From Lineus longissimus (taxonomy: Eukaryota; Nemertea; Pilidiophora; Heteronemertea; Lineidae): 64,000 nt of DNA. Position 1 is the stretch's first letter, and the number at the start of each line of letters is the position of its first letter. The notes under the pieces are model-generated. The model did not search any database. It was not told where the DNA came from and was given only the letters and a program-made list of their open reading frames with translations. Positions 1 through 13,578 of this stretch are shown here, in pieces. The position numbers were made by a program, and so were the translations under genes. Location: positions 2,048,001-2,112,000 of the forward strand of contig NC_088308.1 of assembly GCF_910592395.1 (NCBI RefSeq), in the 5' to 3' direction.

Positions 1-3000
1 TTTATTCATTGCTCCCACAACTATATATTTTGTGTTGGGAATTGATTCGCTCTGGTTGTTGCTCTATAAATAGCGCATCTTGCCAAAATATATTTGCGCA
101 GGGAGTGCGATCGATGGAGAAGATGTACTTGGTAGCGCCTTAGATGAGATAGCTGAAGATTCCTGCTGTATTTACATGAAAATTGAAGGACTTCCGACTC
201 CTTAGATGTCTCAGGGTGCGATGCGATTTTCTTCCCGGTGGTTTGGACAACTATTGCTGCGAGGTGATGGCTTTTAAATGATAGATACATGTAGTTGCAT
301 TACTTTATAGTTTTAATGGCTTTTGACAGTAAGCAAGATAGCCACTGGACAACGGATTAAAACGAACTGCGTATACCCACGTTTTGTGTACACCATACAT
401 AGCCTGTCACTGCGCAGTTTCTGACATTCGTTCACGTTCAGTCGTTTTCACATGAGGTATCCAAACCTTATTTGTTAGATTACACTCGAAACGAGGCGAT
501 GACTGAAGAAAAGCCCGATAGTGAGCGAGGTTGGGATTTTGAGAGTTGTCCATACCGTCCTTTTTTCGGACACCACCGCATGGCCCAGAAACGAACAACA
601 AAGGCAGCAGCTGCCGGGAACCAAAATGAAAGACACTCAAATCCGTTATGGAAACACACTTGTGGATGTACCTGAAAGCAAAGAGTCCTTAGCTGAAATC
701 TCGACCATGGCCACCGGATATTTGATTTGTGATTGGACCATCGCTCATCAGCATGCTCCCGAAATTGGTTTGCATTATTGATACATCCCGCCACAGGGAC
801 GAGGTGACCAGTTCCCCATGCTATCATTTGCGTTTTATGGTCAAATGACGTGCCACGGCAATAGCAGCACAAATAATGTATAACGCCCAAACTTCTCCCG
901 GAGGTAAGACATATGAAATATACTCAACAGAATGCACTTAGAGATGACAAATACAATAAGTCTGGCAGCGTAGATGAAATGAATAGAACACGATTGCAAA
1001 TTGGCTTCTTTTTAAATAAATTGCATTGTATTTCTTTGGAAATAACAAAGGAGAAACTCGTTTCTAAAGGAAGCAATTCTCGTCAGAGTTTACTCGCTAC
1101 AGAAATGACTAGAAAGGCAATGCTACAACAATCGACTGCGCGTCTTCAATCTTTATTATGAAGTACATTGCATCTTCTTGTCTTGTTAAGCACTCGAGAT
1201 AACGTCCGATGAATAAGATGATGGGAAGTTGCGTGATGTGCAATATACTCCAAGGGGTGCACTCATCGACGACGAATAGCAATATTGCCAGAAAGGGGAA
1301 ATTAATTGAAAATGATTACAGTTTTGTTTATTTTTATTCTGTAATGGGAATAACAAAGGTAAACATCTCTTTATTAAAAGAGTGAATGGCTGTCATCAGT
1401 CTCATTGTATAAAGATGGGAGATGATATTGATACAGTAATCGAAAAGTGCCTTTATCATAGTGCATTCTTGTCCATTAAAGGGAGGGTGGAAAGAGCTGC
1501 CTAGCAACAACGATACATATACTTCTAGTTGCTACTTGCGACTGTAATCAGTGACCTGGGATCCTCTCGAGCCCGACTTTACCCCGCACTGCTTCTTTAA
1601 AGGCCATTATTTCACCACCAAGCTTTTATCCTCCACAGGCCCTAGAGGCAACCAAGATAAAATGCCAGATGAGAACTTTGGAGAGCCAACTAAGACAAGG
1701 TCAAGACTATCATTCTGTAAGGTTGAGGGTTGAGGCAGCCAGAGTGATAATAAAAACTGTGCGGTCAACGCGGCGGATGGAACAAGCTCACAGTGTTAAC
1801 TTAAGTACCAAAAGTAAGAAAGTACATTACGCCCAAGAGAAATATGTTGAAGATGATTTAGCTGCAGAGCAGCAAAGCACTCATCGTCAAGGTCACTCCT
1901 TTATGACTAGAAATAATTACATTAGGGTAACTACCATAAGAAAGCCTACAAGCTCAGATGACACCACAGGGTGACATCCAGCTTACGTTAATGGTATCAG
2001 AAGAAAACGACTGTCATCCGCGTGTGGTTCCTCAGCTCCTTTTATGTTTTTTAATACCCTTGCCAGTAACTAGATCCTAAATGGCGCAGTATCCTATTAA
2101 AAGCATCTGCGGTTGCTAATCTTTGCTTTACTGTAAGTTTCAACCTTGCACTGATAGATTAGTGGACATGATCTGAGGTTTAGAGCTTTTCATATCTTCA
2201 TCACACAGTGTGCCACAAAATAGACCGGAAGGGTGCCTTTGCTAATGTCATAGAATTCACGTTGTCTAAGGTTTGTCCTTTCCCAGCCACCGTACATGTC
2301 AAAGGAAAGAACCATATCATTTCTTTTATGAAGGCACCCCGATGCTCCGTCTGAAGAAAACGAGATTACGGTGACATCAGCGAGACGAAGAGCCAGTAAC
2401 AGAATTGGGCATCAGTTGAGAAGGTGTCCGCTGAGAGAGATTAGTTTCTCCTGATTCAGTTTTGCGGTATGATAGGACGGAAAAGGCGAAGATAAAAAGG
2501 AATTTCAGCGTAATATAGTTGATGTATACGTTGACCAGAAAAAGTCGATAAGGTACCTAATTTGTCCAAGTTATACTTTGTTCCCTCTTCAGTGCCTTGA
2601 GGATCACTCGGCCATTTTTACATAAATGTGGTGAGATTTAACCAACTAAGGATAGTCTCCTCTTCGCAGGACTGTAGCCTAGGGCAAGCTGGTCCGTTCA
2701 GCCTTTGCGATACCAAACTCTTGGAGGCCAAACTACTATAGTAAATTTGTTGGAGGGAAGATAAAATACAAGTAAAAAATTCTCGTCAAAAGACAGAGCC
2801 GTTTATAGTTCGGTTCGATTCCCTGACAATTAGGATGATAAAATGCTAAGTGCCAATGGAAATACGTGTACTGTACATGTATCGTCATGCCCTTTGAGAT
2901 AACACTGCAAGTCGTTCCTAATGAAATCACGGATCGTCATCTTTCCAACGGACACCAAGCTTTGTCTTTGTCCAGATACCAGGGATTGGCCTTACATTAT

Positions 3001-3159
3001 GATATCAAGACGGTTGATGGTTACTAATGGGATTTTATAGAGCTAATATGAAGGAATGGTATACAGTAATTTGGTCCGATGCTAATGCAGTCGAATTATA
3101 TCTGGAGACTTGGGCTGAGGACATTATGAGAATATGTTTCTGATCAGCAATTGTAGTCC
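1..3159. other. Gene-free stretch
   Basis: I see no supported gene here. The longest open frames are 480-890 on the minus strand (136 codons) and 1669-1974 on the plus strand (101 codons). Neither shows a recognisable domain, a membrane segment or convincing splice sites. No tandem repeat or foldback stands out. Confidence 0.5.
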
Positions 3160-3233
3160 GTCCCTGTGGCTCAATCAGTTAGCGCGCCCGGCTGTTAACC
3201 GAAAGGTTGATGGTTCGAGCCGACCCAGGGACG
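3160..3233 (+). tRNA. tRNA-Asn(GTT)-like, degenerate copy or pseudogene
   Basis: The 74 nt align end to end with a eukaryotic tRNA-Asn. The acceptor stem GTCCCTG (3160-3166) pairs perfectly with CAGGGAC (3226-3232). The D arm has the A-box form TGGCTCAATCAGTTAGCG. The anticodon loop CTGTTAA holds GTT at 3194-3196, and the T loop reads TTCGAGC. The anticodon stem, however, has two mismatched outer pairs (CC against AA) and the T stem has two mismatches. These suggest a tRNA pseudogene or the head of a tRNA-derived SINE rather than a working gene. There is no clean T-run immediately downstream, only CTTTTT after a few bases. Confidence 0.6.
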
Positions 3234-3560
3234 AGACTTTTTAGGCGAATTCTTGACCTGTTTTGTTTTGTTTTGTCAACATCTTGCAACTTTGACTGCC
3301 AGACCTTTATTATATCATGCGATTTTGTATCAAATTTACTTTGGCTGAGCGTACCATGGCAACTAATGAAAGTTCGGACACAACAGAAGTACCCTGATTG
3401 CATATTCTTGTTCATGTTTGGATAATATTACCAGAACAAACCAGAATATCGGTTCATCACCTCTTGTTGACTTGTATCCACCTTCAAATAGCAAAACGTG
3501 CCAGGTTCGTGAGGGCAGAATTTACTTATACGGTCAAAGTAGCCTAAAATAGCCAGGATG

Positions 3561-3790
3561 ATAATTGTTGGTCAGTACTTACAGGTCATTCACTCTTTCA
3601 ACAATGATTGCGCACGATCAAAAGTGATCCATGCAGCTTTCATATGATAGAGCCAACAACTGGGATACCACATGTTCATTGTGATTGGTGGTTAGTATTT
3701 ACCGGCCACTTACCCTTTCAACATAGATTGCTTTTGCACGAACAAATGGAATCCAGCTTTCATATGGCAGAGTAAATATACCGGATTGAC
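3561..3790. repeat. Two-copy diverged direct duplication, 120-bp period
   Basis: Unit 1 starts at 3561 and unit 2 at 3681. Both carry, in the same order, a GTTGGTCAGTA/GGTGGTTAGTA segment, a CTTTCAACA segment and the shared block CAGCTTTCATATG followed by GCAGAG or ATAGAG. The copies differ by many substitutions and small indels, so the duplication is old. No coding potential is obvious. Confidence 0.6.
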
Positions 3791-5256
3791 TCGTGTTCTC
3801 AATCCATTTGATATTGGAAGGAGAGTCACACATCTATCAATGGCACCGGTTTCTTTACAGAAGACAATGGGTACTCGCTTGCTCGTCTTCTCAATTGTTT
3901 TCGCGACTCTAAGTACCTCGATTCGATCCACCTGTTCGAAATGACTATACAGCTCGGACATTTCGCAATAAGCTGTTCTCTTCTCCTTGTGTTTGCTAAA
4001 ACATCGACGTTGCTGTATCTAGGGAAAAGAGTCTGTATGGTAATACTAATTCAGTTATCCTAAACGTGATCTCGTTAATTCTCGACAGGCGAGATAATCT
4101 AATTCAAATTGTGGAACGGGCGTTGATTAGGGATTGCGTTACTGTCGGTCTTTGTTATTGTGTTCTACTAATTCAAGATTCTTGAAGAATCTGTGAAGCA
4201 ATTTGGAATATCTTCACGGTCTTTAAGGCAAGGCAATGCCCTTCCAAAGATAGCTGCCGAGTTGGTCGACCGCCATTTTGAACTGCTCCCGACCAATCAG
4301 CGTGTTTCCCTATTCGTCAGGAATACGAAAGAAGTGTACATACATCAGTACATGCGTACATAATTTTAGCAGCTTCTGTGGGTTAGCGAGATGACATCTA
4401 GAAATGGGATTACATGTTCAAGAAATCCTTCTTCGAACCGATCCGAACCGAGGCATGCGATGGTGAATCTCCAGGGTGTTAAAACGCGGTGGTTATTTAG
4501 AGAGATTTGCCATAAATCATATTGGGTGTGATCCCCTTCATCCAGTCAGATAAGAAAATCGAAATGATAGATGACATACAGCGCTGTGAGTGGGACTGCA
4601 GCAGCGGAATGTGGTCAACAGGAGTAAAACTTGGATGTCAAGGCGTCTCTCGGGTGTATTGGCGAAATACTTCTTTTATTGTCTAAAATGTCGAGATTTT
4701 CTTGTCGGCAATATATCGTATTTTGCGAGACCATTCTATCATCTTGCTTAGAAATGTCCAAACCCGAATGTCAATTGATGGTGTTTCTAATAACTTTTGA
4801 AATTATTATTTCCGACCATAATGGAAACAACCATGTTTTTTTGCATACCAGAGGTACGGATCCTACATATCTATAAATCCAAACTTCAAAGAAATCAAAC
4901 CAGTAGTTCACGCTCCAGAGCTCCCAACGATGCGGACAAAACGTTATGAATGGACTTTAGTTGATTCAGAAAACACCCTGCTGCCTTCAAAATAGAAACG
5001 CATTTGATGTTATCATTCCTCGTGTTCATTGAATCAAAATGCTCTCACTCTGGCTCTAAATCTCTAAGATTATTGCTCTGGAATGTTTTTGCAATTGCTT
5101 CTTCTGTCGATCAATATTCAATTCTGCCGGGACAAAATGGAACTGTGTCAATAAGGTGGGCGAATGGCAACGGGCGATAATTGGTGCCTCCTCGTAAACG
5201 AGTTCTATCTTCAAACACTGCCATTTCGACAAAAGATATATGCTCGCCAACGCTTG
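3791..5256. other. Gene-free stretch
   Basis: No gene is supported. Open frames are short (83 codons on the minus strand ending at 3710, 81 codons on the plus strand at 4631) and resemble no family I know. Confidence 0.5.
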
Positions 5257-5363
5257 CGATTTTCCAGTGTAATGCGATTTCGAATCCATTTCAAAATTTT
5301 GCGATTTTTGCATTGGTACAAAGCACTACCATGCACGGTTGGAATCGCATTTGGTGGAAATCG
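5257..5363. repeat. Small imperfect foldback (MITE-like)
   Basis: The left arm at 5257-5281 (starting CGATTTTCCAG and ending ATGCGATTTC) is the approximate reverse complement of the right arm at 5341-5363 (GGAATCGCATTTGGTGGAAA then TCG). About four fifths of the bases pair. The motif TGCGATT recurs in the loop and again at 5403. Short open frames on both strands cross this block and are by-products of it. Confidence 0.55.
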
Positions 5364-8132
5364 ATCCTGGCCCATCGTGAGGAAATCGGGGATTATGTTG
5401 GCATGCGATTCCTTGATAATAGTTCTGCCCTCAATTTCAATGGCCAATTGCGAAAGCCAAAGCCAAAGCGAACATGAACACCTGATTTCTTTAGGATGAC
5501 CCTCACCTGCCATAAGCCGAAGACAACCATGCGGCCAGCGACACATTATTCAATATTGGTCAAAAGCGGTCCTCGCGTGTAAAAATGTAATTTCGTGATC
5601 TGATCGTTCTGCTCAGTCTTGATGGCACTTTTAACCTCGGGCGACGGGCCGAGATGAAAGGAGGAAAATGATTCCGCTACAGATACTGAAGGCAATCAGT
5701 TGACATGGATGGCCAATATTAGTCTAGCCAGAAACTTCCATGAGGACACCAATAATTGAATCAAATGAATCCGAAGAAGTTCTTTATGATCATTGCGAGA
5801 AACGGGTGAAAATTTGGATGATAGCTTAATCTCATGAGGCATGAGGCAAAATCTCATTCAGTGAAAATCTACCAAATGAGCAGAATTCAAAGCATGTGGC
5901 AGAAATCTGGCAAATAAAGTTTCCTCAACAAAAACATTGGAATTCACAATGGGGTATCAATCATCCTCACTCTCGAACAGCTTCAAAAACTTGATTAAGA
6001 GAATAGAAAGCATAAAAACGTTACCGTGCCCACAATAACAAGGTAGAGAGGCTTAGCCTTGCGTGTGATGACGTCCCAAGGGTAACTTCTCCAATTGCCA
6101 ACTCTCGCGAGATTTCATTAGTATTTCCCGAGACTTGAGATCGGCGCCATGTTTGGTAATTGCCATGGTGATTGTATTATTGTGCGCATCTCGTGGGCTT
6201 CGGAACTCAAATTGAAATTTTCAATCCGTTCAACTTTGCCATTTATTAATGTCTTGGGAGGACGTGACAAATACAATTAAAACGCCTCAGAAGAAAAGCT
6301 CATCAGGTTTTATTCCCGATAACTTGCGAGAAAGCCGCTGTATTTTCTTTAATTTAGGATGCAAATGGCGTTTCTTTCATCTCCATGTTTCTTTTTCACT
6401 GAATTTGTTCAAGTTGAATTTCTCTGTGGATACGGTTGAGGAAACAGAGTACGGATTATTAGGGAAGGAAAATGGGAACTTCTTTGTGTGACATCAACTG
6501 GTCGATACTCACAATGTATGACACAGTTTATGCGAATGATAAACAGAAAGGTTAGGGAGATGTCATTTGGGGGTATCGCAACCAGATATGACAAATCGGA
6601 TCAAGAAATGATTGATGGCGTCCTCTTGGACAATGGCTGTGTCCGCGATACGTCCCTTCAGATGAGAGATAATGTCCTGGATTACACTCAGAGCCTGTTA
6701 CTGTCGTTGTAGCTTATTAGATTTTGTTTCTAAGTGGATTCGGGATGTCACAAACGCCTTGACCACCTCTCTGTCAGCTAAGTACAAATCTGTTTGCATA
6801 GACAAAATTGAGCAGATTGGTTACCATATGTATAGGGTGAAACTGGAGAACGACTGTTGCTCCCATGGCAGCTATATAGCTGTTTGAGTCTAGAGGACCT
6901 CGGGATGTCAAACACGCCTCCTTCGATGCGCCTTTGACAACTGCAGAATTGGCCAAGCACCTTTAATAGTATAGTTGACTCCGTGATTGATTACGCACTG
7001 TATGAGGAAACTGATCGATTTCATGTACTTATACTTCCGGTTCGGCCATGGATTTTGCGGCATTTTCTCAAGATTGTCTTGATATCCTGCCGACATCTTT
7101 TGATTTTGGTATACATGTACTTGCAAATACTTACCAATATGTGGAACCTTTTCACGAAGTAGAAGTACTTCTATACATGTGCATTTGAAGATGTCGCTCG
7201 GGTTTCTTACATCCACTAGACACTATAGAGATGTCTTTTCTGAAATATCACCACATTACTGTGGACTACTGAATGTTATTCCAAGGTCCGGGAGTTGGGC
7301 TGAATGACACAATGTCACAACAAGGAAAATCATGTTGATGAATTGCGTGAATGTCCGGGCGTAAATCACTTAGCAAGTGGCGGGGATGTTCTACCTAGTA
7401 TCACGATAACTGCTTGACTCTAGGTGATACCGAATCGACAAGTGGCATGCCACTGAACCAGACACATGTCTAATGCTTCATGTGTGTTCACGACACAACA
7501 GAAATATTCTATTGCAAAATTGAAAATGTCTCTACAATTAATCGAATCTAAACCAAAACCCGCTAGATTCCCTCATCCACACTCACGGTCTATGCACAGT
7601 AACACTCAGTCTCCAATATCGAGGATGACAATTTCGTCACAACCACTAATGGACAATTTCCGGTCGCACAAAGCAATAAAAACTCTTGTTGTGGATTTTG
7701 CGGCAAAAGTGGACGTTGCAGAATATTTCACGCGCTGTAATAATATTATGAAGTTTGTAAATGTTGACTTTGTTCTCTGTGTTTCTTCTCAAGGGAGTGT
7801 CAATATTTTAATACTCGTTTGAGACTTCATTCGCAAGAACGTGTTTACACTGAGACCAAATGAATCAAGAGGAGTTGAAATAGCCCAGCGGGTAGTACTG
7901 AGTAGTTGACTTACTTCAAATTAATGCCTTAACGTGTTTTTTTGTGTGTGGAATACCAATTAAATCTGATGAATAAGTAATAAGATAATGAAGAGAAAAG
8001 TATCGATTATATGTCTGTGGACTTAGTTTGTGAATGTTTTACGTGCACTAACTGCTTATGTCAGAATGTAATTCCATGCAAACACACCTTTTATACAGTT
8101 TTATGATGAATATTGATAATCATCATTATTAA
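5364..8132. other. Gene-free stretch with one short direct repeat
   Basis: No gene is supported. The longest open frame is 7466-7822 on the plus strand (118 codons, no recognisable domain). A 20-bp imperfect direct repeat beginning CGGGATGTCA occurs at 6741-6760 and 6901-6920, exactly 160 bp apart. Confidence 0.5.
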
Positions 8133-8166
8133 TAGCAGTAGATCCTGACACAATGATCTACTGCTA
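8133..8166. repeat. Perfect 12-bp hairpin
   Basis: TAGCAGTAGATC (8133-8144) and GATCTACTGCTA (8155-8166) are exact reverse complements separated by a 10-nt loop. It may be the core of a small palindromic transposon relic. No function is implied by the surroundings. Confidence 0.7.
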
Positions 8167-11100
8167 AAGTGTTATAGGACATATTTCATGCCGATATACA
8201 GGACTTTACTGTGGTGACAGTTAAATGACACAAGCGAGGATCCAGGACACAGGCAGGTTTGCTTCTGCTGGGCAACCTGAATAACGACCGATATTCTAGC
8301 ATTGTATTTATCGTCTGCCAATCTGCAAAAAACCTCCACCGATTTCCCAAGCGGTTAATGTAATCATCGTGTTCAAGTGTTGTTCTACAAGTTTTTTTAT
8401 GAAACTAATCATTGCGATGGAATGGGTAAATATGTTTTGCGAACAAACATGCCGAGCTATGAAACTGTACAGAGTGTACGGATTAAGTGGACCATGTTCG
8501 CAATATCGACATTAAAGACCCTTAATAACACATCAAGCTTGAAGAGTTGTAATGTAGCACGTATTAATGAGAAATTACTCAATGAAATGGACAAAGCGAT
8601 ATGGTAAATGATGCATCGTTCTATGGGTGTGGTCGACGTGAAATGACACGAAAGAATAATAGCGCTTGGAACTCTATACCAACAAGTCAAGCTTTTTCCT
8701 TCATTATTGATACATTCTGTAGTGAAACAGTTTGATCGAAGTCAGAAAGCACATAAGTCAGTCGAGTAGGCTCATCCCAATTGTCAAGTATTTTGCCATC
8801 TACGTATATATGCAGCTCATAGAACTGTTCATCTGGCTGTTTCTGATCATGATTGACACTCTATTAGAATATGACCAAGACAAATAATATGATTTGTACC
8901 GACTTCAGACTGCGTGGTGATGGGATTTGTCAATTTCCAAATTAAAGGGGGATTTGTAACACGGCAACGGATGGCTCTTGCTAACATGGTGGATGAGCGC
9001 ATATTCCCCTCGCAAAAAATCTGTCATAACCAGTACTCGTTTTTTCTCCGAGGCAATGCTTTATAACATCTACCTCACATCGAATTCGGATGAAACAGGA
9101 CATGACCTTGAAATATCATTCAGTTCATAGTAGTTCAGTTTAGTCTCCTCTTCATTTACTTCTCCAACCAGACCATAAGCACAGCTCATTACTCTCAATC
9201 AATGTAATCAATCAGCCCATCCATGTACAGTTAACCTTTCTGTCCGATGACAATCTATACATTGTGTGTCTCAGAGAATCTCCAACAATAACCATATAAT
9301 TCTCCCTATCTATTTCAATTACAATTTGCAAGCCTGGCTTTCCCGACCAAGTGGGGTGCATATTAGGACAAGATGTACAGTCATCAACAGTGCAAAAGAT
9401 GTACTGTACATTCAATGCTTGAGCACTATATACATGTACATGGTCGACAGCGCAGTTTGCACCGATCAGCATTAACTTTAGTTAACTCTATAGTTCGCTG
9501 TGTTAGGTAAAAAAATAATCTGACAGGCTAATTGAGAGTAAAACTTAAAAAGAAAGGTAATGGAAAGTCTAGCTTTACTCGAGCTGTCTGCATTTCATTT
9601 TTTAACTTTCAAGTCGGTTCCCACGTTTATGATATCATTGACTTCAGTTGAGGCCCGATATAGAAACTCCAAGTTTGATGGTTTGAGATACAAGCCGAAG
9701 ATACGAACACGAACCTATGTGATCCTCACACCACAGCCGTCAATTGATCTAATGATTTTTCGCAGGTTAGCAATGATGACTGACTTTTGTTTACACTTTT
9801 AGAGATAACATAGGCACCAATGTTGCTGAACGATCAAGTGCAAGGTTTCGCATCAGTCTCAGAAGGATTTCAAAGATTTAGGAAAATTGAAGTCGGGATG
9901 TGGCTTCAAGTAAGGCAGTCTGCCACAACAATATTTCAACTCCTTCGCATGTGAGAGCACCAAAGCTAGATGAGAAGATAACGGAAAGTATGAACTTACG
10001 GATTATGACGGGCAGTTCAGTTGCTACGTAATCGCCGTTCCTACTGTTTGCAATAAAGTGATGGCACCGTGCGTGTCGCATATCAGCAATACCCAGTCGC
10101 CGGCGGACTCCAGCTAAAACGAGAAAAGATAGAATGTGGTTGAAAATATTGAAATGTTAAAAGTGGAAGTTAGAAGTTGCACCTGAATTAAAAGTATTAC
10201 CAAGCTCAAATCAAGTGTTTGCCAGTTAGGCACAGAGTAAACCTTGCGTTCAAAAGAGTAGTATGTGCACCCTGCCCCGTTATAATTCCATAAAAGCCTT
10301 CGCCTGGCTGAAAAAGAAACTGGTTTCTTTCGTATCCAACCAATCACTATCGGGCTCAGGCAAGCCTGTTTGGTATAGAAATTCTAATTTACGGCCTAGT
10401 GGCTTATGTGTTACTTCTGAAATTGCACGAAACGAGAAGTCGCGTCGAAAAGCTACAATTTATGTACATATCACCATGAAAGGAGATGATTTGGTGATGG
10501 TCTGATGGCAACGTCGAAAAAACTCGTTCGCCAACAAATCATCTTTTCATATCCTGAACGACGAATTAGACCAATGTAACATCCCTAGCACGAATCCTCT
10601 TACGGGGAAATTGAATATCTTTCGCAGTCTGAGCGAGTGAATCTCTTCGTTTCTTCCATAAAATATCGTGGGGTGTTGATGCAAAAATCTTATCCTCAGC
10701 AAAGTACGAGTCAGTGTGACTTTACCTAACCCACTTGTACATTTCCTGTACTGTGCAGTGTTTACGTATTGGTATTCACCATGAAAGTTAGGTGGGATTG
10801 TTTTTATGAATTATTAAAGCAAGAACTCCAGTCATTTACAAGGAGTTTCCTTGCAATATTAATATTTCATGCAGGCTTGGATTTCGGTGCAGCGGTGGTC
10901 TTGTTAGACCAACTTTTCATCTTATCATGAATATTTCATAGATGGTTCCCAAGCCTTAGAGTCTTATTTCATCAGGCATGCGATTTGAATTTCTGACTTT
11001 CTGCGATTTCTCTCTTGACGTCTTAGTCGAAACCGAGTATTTTAGCAGAGTTTTCTAAAGATATCTTGCTTTTTTATGTCTTTCAATCTTCTTTTCTGGA

Positions 11101-11894
11101 CAGTAGGACTTGCATCTACAAGTACCACACGTAGCTAGCAAAAGGGAAAACGATCATTGCCATTGTTCTACCAAGCTTCTGTACCTTTAAGTGGAGTATC
11201 TCTATCTAAAATGTCAGGATGGGAAAGTTTACCGCGCTACTTCATTAGTACTGTCCTTTACTTGCTTTTTTGACACAGTGTGCCCAGAGCTGAACTTTCT
11301 TATATTCGCATTTTCAAAACTTAAAACGGGCCCTTTAATCATTAAGGAGAGAACGAAGTATGGTTACAGAGTTAACGATTCATCACATAAGCCAGTTACT
11401 CGCATGTATCAAAGCCGAATTTCTAAATCACCTTCACAAATAGACTTCACAGCGTTGATCACGACAGCGGCAGATTTCTCAGTTTGTCTCTTGTGCTATA
11501 ATGTTCCCTATGGGACCAGCAGTGATGGCATCGAAACCAGTTAATAACCAGGGTACCCCAGCCTTCCACCTGCCTTTCACATTATACAAAATACCTCAAA
11601 CTCATTATACTCCAGGGCTTCACAGTTTGACGCTTGACGAGGTTCTGTCAGGGCGAATGGCTCTATCAACAGATAGGTTTGAATTGGAATTTCAAACTTC
11701 ATTCCAGCAAGTCGAATAGCATGAAGCCGATTTGATAACGTGACGTCAAACTAAACTTCTTTTCCCCCCAGTTGTCATTAGTGTTCGAACGAGTTACCTT
11801 GTTATTGAAGCCAAGTCACAGTTCAAAAGTCTGATTTTAATATGCCCATTTTAATCTTGTTATGATCTGTTAATATGTCAAGTAAGCGTCCATG
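8167..11894. other. Gene-free stretch
   Basis: No gene is supported. The largest open frame is 11191-11544 on the plus strand (117 codons), with no motif I recognise and no splice signals at its ends. No repeat array was noticed. Confidence 0.5.
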
Positions 11895-11909
11895 CCCCCC
11901 CCCCCCCCC
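11895..11909 (+). repeat. Poly-C run of 15
   Basis: Fifteen consecutive C residues lie in otherwise ordinary sequence. The length is likely to vary between individuals and sequencing reads. Confidence 0.95.
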
Positions 11910-12766
11910 TCGACCAAAAAACAACCACCTGAGATACATGACAGTCCATAATCCAGGCAGTAATAGATTATAGTATGATGAGGAGACCCCACGGAGCTTG
12001 AATATTAAGTCTCTTTTGGAGAATGATGACAGCGCCATAGTGTTTACTATGTTTCAATACATCAACAACGCACCGGATCGATGAGATACGTCCATGACCT
12101 GCTGCTTTTTTAACCATCTTTAGGTTCAATGTCAATTTATAAAATTAACCCATTTGCCCCAAAACACAAAGCTAATTAGTACAAAACTATCCTCAGAAGG
12201 CTCAACGAGACGCGAGAGGATTATTTCATACATTGTTAAAACTCCCGCGACATCGCGGAGACAAGAATGTAATCTTATTAAATTCAAATTTGATATAAAA
12301 ATAATCTGTAATGATTTCCTAGGGGAGTGCTGTGCCTTATGCTTCCCATTGGACACGGATATATAACAATGAATGGAACTTTAATAAACCATCCACAGAC
12401 CACAAAACGTGCGTCACAAGGCATCCCGGTGTACATCAAAGCAATATATCTTCGATGCTTGTGCATGATGTGAGGGGAAGGATCCTATCAAGTCCTGTTA
12501 TAAAAAAGGGCCCCGATGAATCCCAACGCAATCTTTGCCCCTTTCCCTACTCCAGCTAAAAAAGAACTATTTTGTTTATCCGTTAATAGTCTATCGGGAC
12601 GTCCCCAACCAGACCATTCCCCCTCTCTAATATTGCAGCCCAAGGGGAGAAATCAAGCAAGCAATCACAAAATCTCGGCAAACAAATCACATTCAATACG
12701 CAAACGTTAGAAAACATTACACTTTGCGAAAGGTTTGGAGTCTGATATTTGATAATAACGACTAAT
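11910..12766. other. Gene-free stretch before a transposon
   Basis: Only short overlapping frames on both strands (74, 75 and 70 codons) are present, without recognisable domains. The stretch ends at the TA duplication of the element that starts at 12769. Confidence 0.5.
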
Positions 12767-12768
12767 TA

Positions 12769-13576
12769 CAGTAGAACCTCTCTCAGCGGACACCTCTGCC
12801 AGGCGGACACCTCTACATTACGGACACGTCCGGCCAGTCCCGATTTTTTCTAAGTCATTTCAAATTACAAAAACCTCTGTACGGCGGACACCTCTCTATT
12901 CCGAATTGCGGACAGGGCGATAGCCAATTTTTGGTCCAATTCCCTCCCAATTACGGACAGTAGGCAAAAAACAATGGTTTCCCGCGTGCGCTTGGAGAGT
13001 CAAGTAGGCCCGACAGGTGTGATATTTGCGTAATTAATCAACGTAATTACCCCATGGCATTGTGTTTTTGTATCCTAATTAAGCCGCGGCATTTGTTTAC
13101 TCATCTTTTCAACTAATCACATAGGCTTATTGCATGTATTGTGTCAACGGACACTCATAAATCCACGCGGTTTTGTCAGTGTTGCGGCGAATATGCGTTA
13201 GTAGAGAAATTAGAAAAAATTAATTATTAATCAAAGGTGGCTGATGGACAGAAATTATGGGTTTTTTTTCACACATTATGACATGTCGAGAAGATTTCGC
13301 AATACAAGGGGCACCTTTTACTAGAGAGATTATTCACGCTCTGAGTTCCAAAGTAGCCCACGTCATTCAACGCAACATCACAAGCAAATACCGATCAGCC
13401 AACAGGTTTAAAGTTTCTACGCTAGATGTCGACACAGAGAAAACCAAGACCTGCAAGGCGGGAACTTCAAATCCACCTATCGGACGATTTGGCATAACCT
13501 CTCTAGTGCGGACACCTCTCTATTGCGGACACCTTGGCCCAGTCCCATGGGTGTCCGCAATAGAGAGGTTGTACTG
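12769..13576. mobile_element. Non-autonomous pogo/Tigger-like DNA transposon
   Basis: The 808-bp element starts CAGTAGAACCTCTCT and ends, as reverse complement, CAGTACAACCTCTCT. It is flanked on both sides by the dinucleotide TA (12767-12768 and 13577-13578), the target duplication of Tc1/mariner-pogo elements. The CAGT[A/..]..ACCTC terminus is typical of pogo/Tigger families. Both ends carry repeated subterminal GCGGACACCTCT motifs: several copies lie within 12797-12960, and 13511-13560 forms a hairpin of GTGTCCGCAATAGAGAGG units. The interior encodes no transposase. The 110-codon frame at 13257-13589 runs out of the right end and is not a gene. The element must have been mobilised in trans. 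The superfamily call rests on termini and TSD only. Confidence 0.8.
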
Positions 13577-13578
13577 TA

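Noticed and set aside
480-890. 136-codon minus-strand open frame
   Set aside because: No recognisable domain, overlapping frames on the plus strand of similar length, no splice or promoter context.
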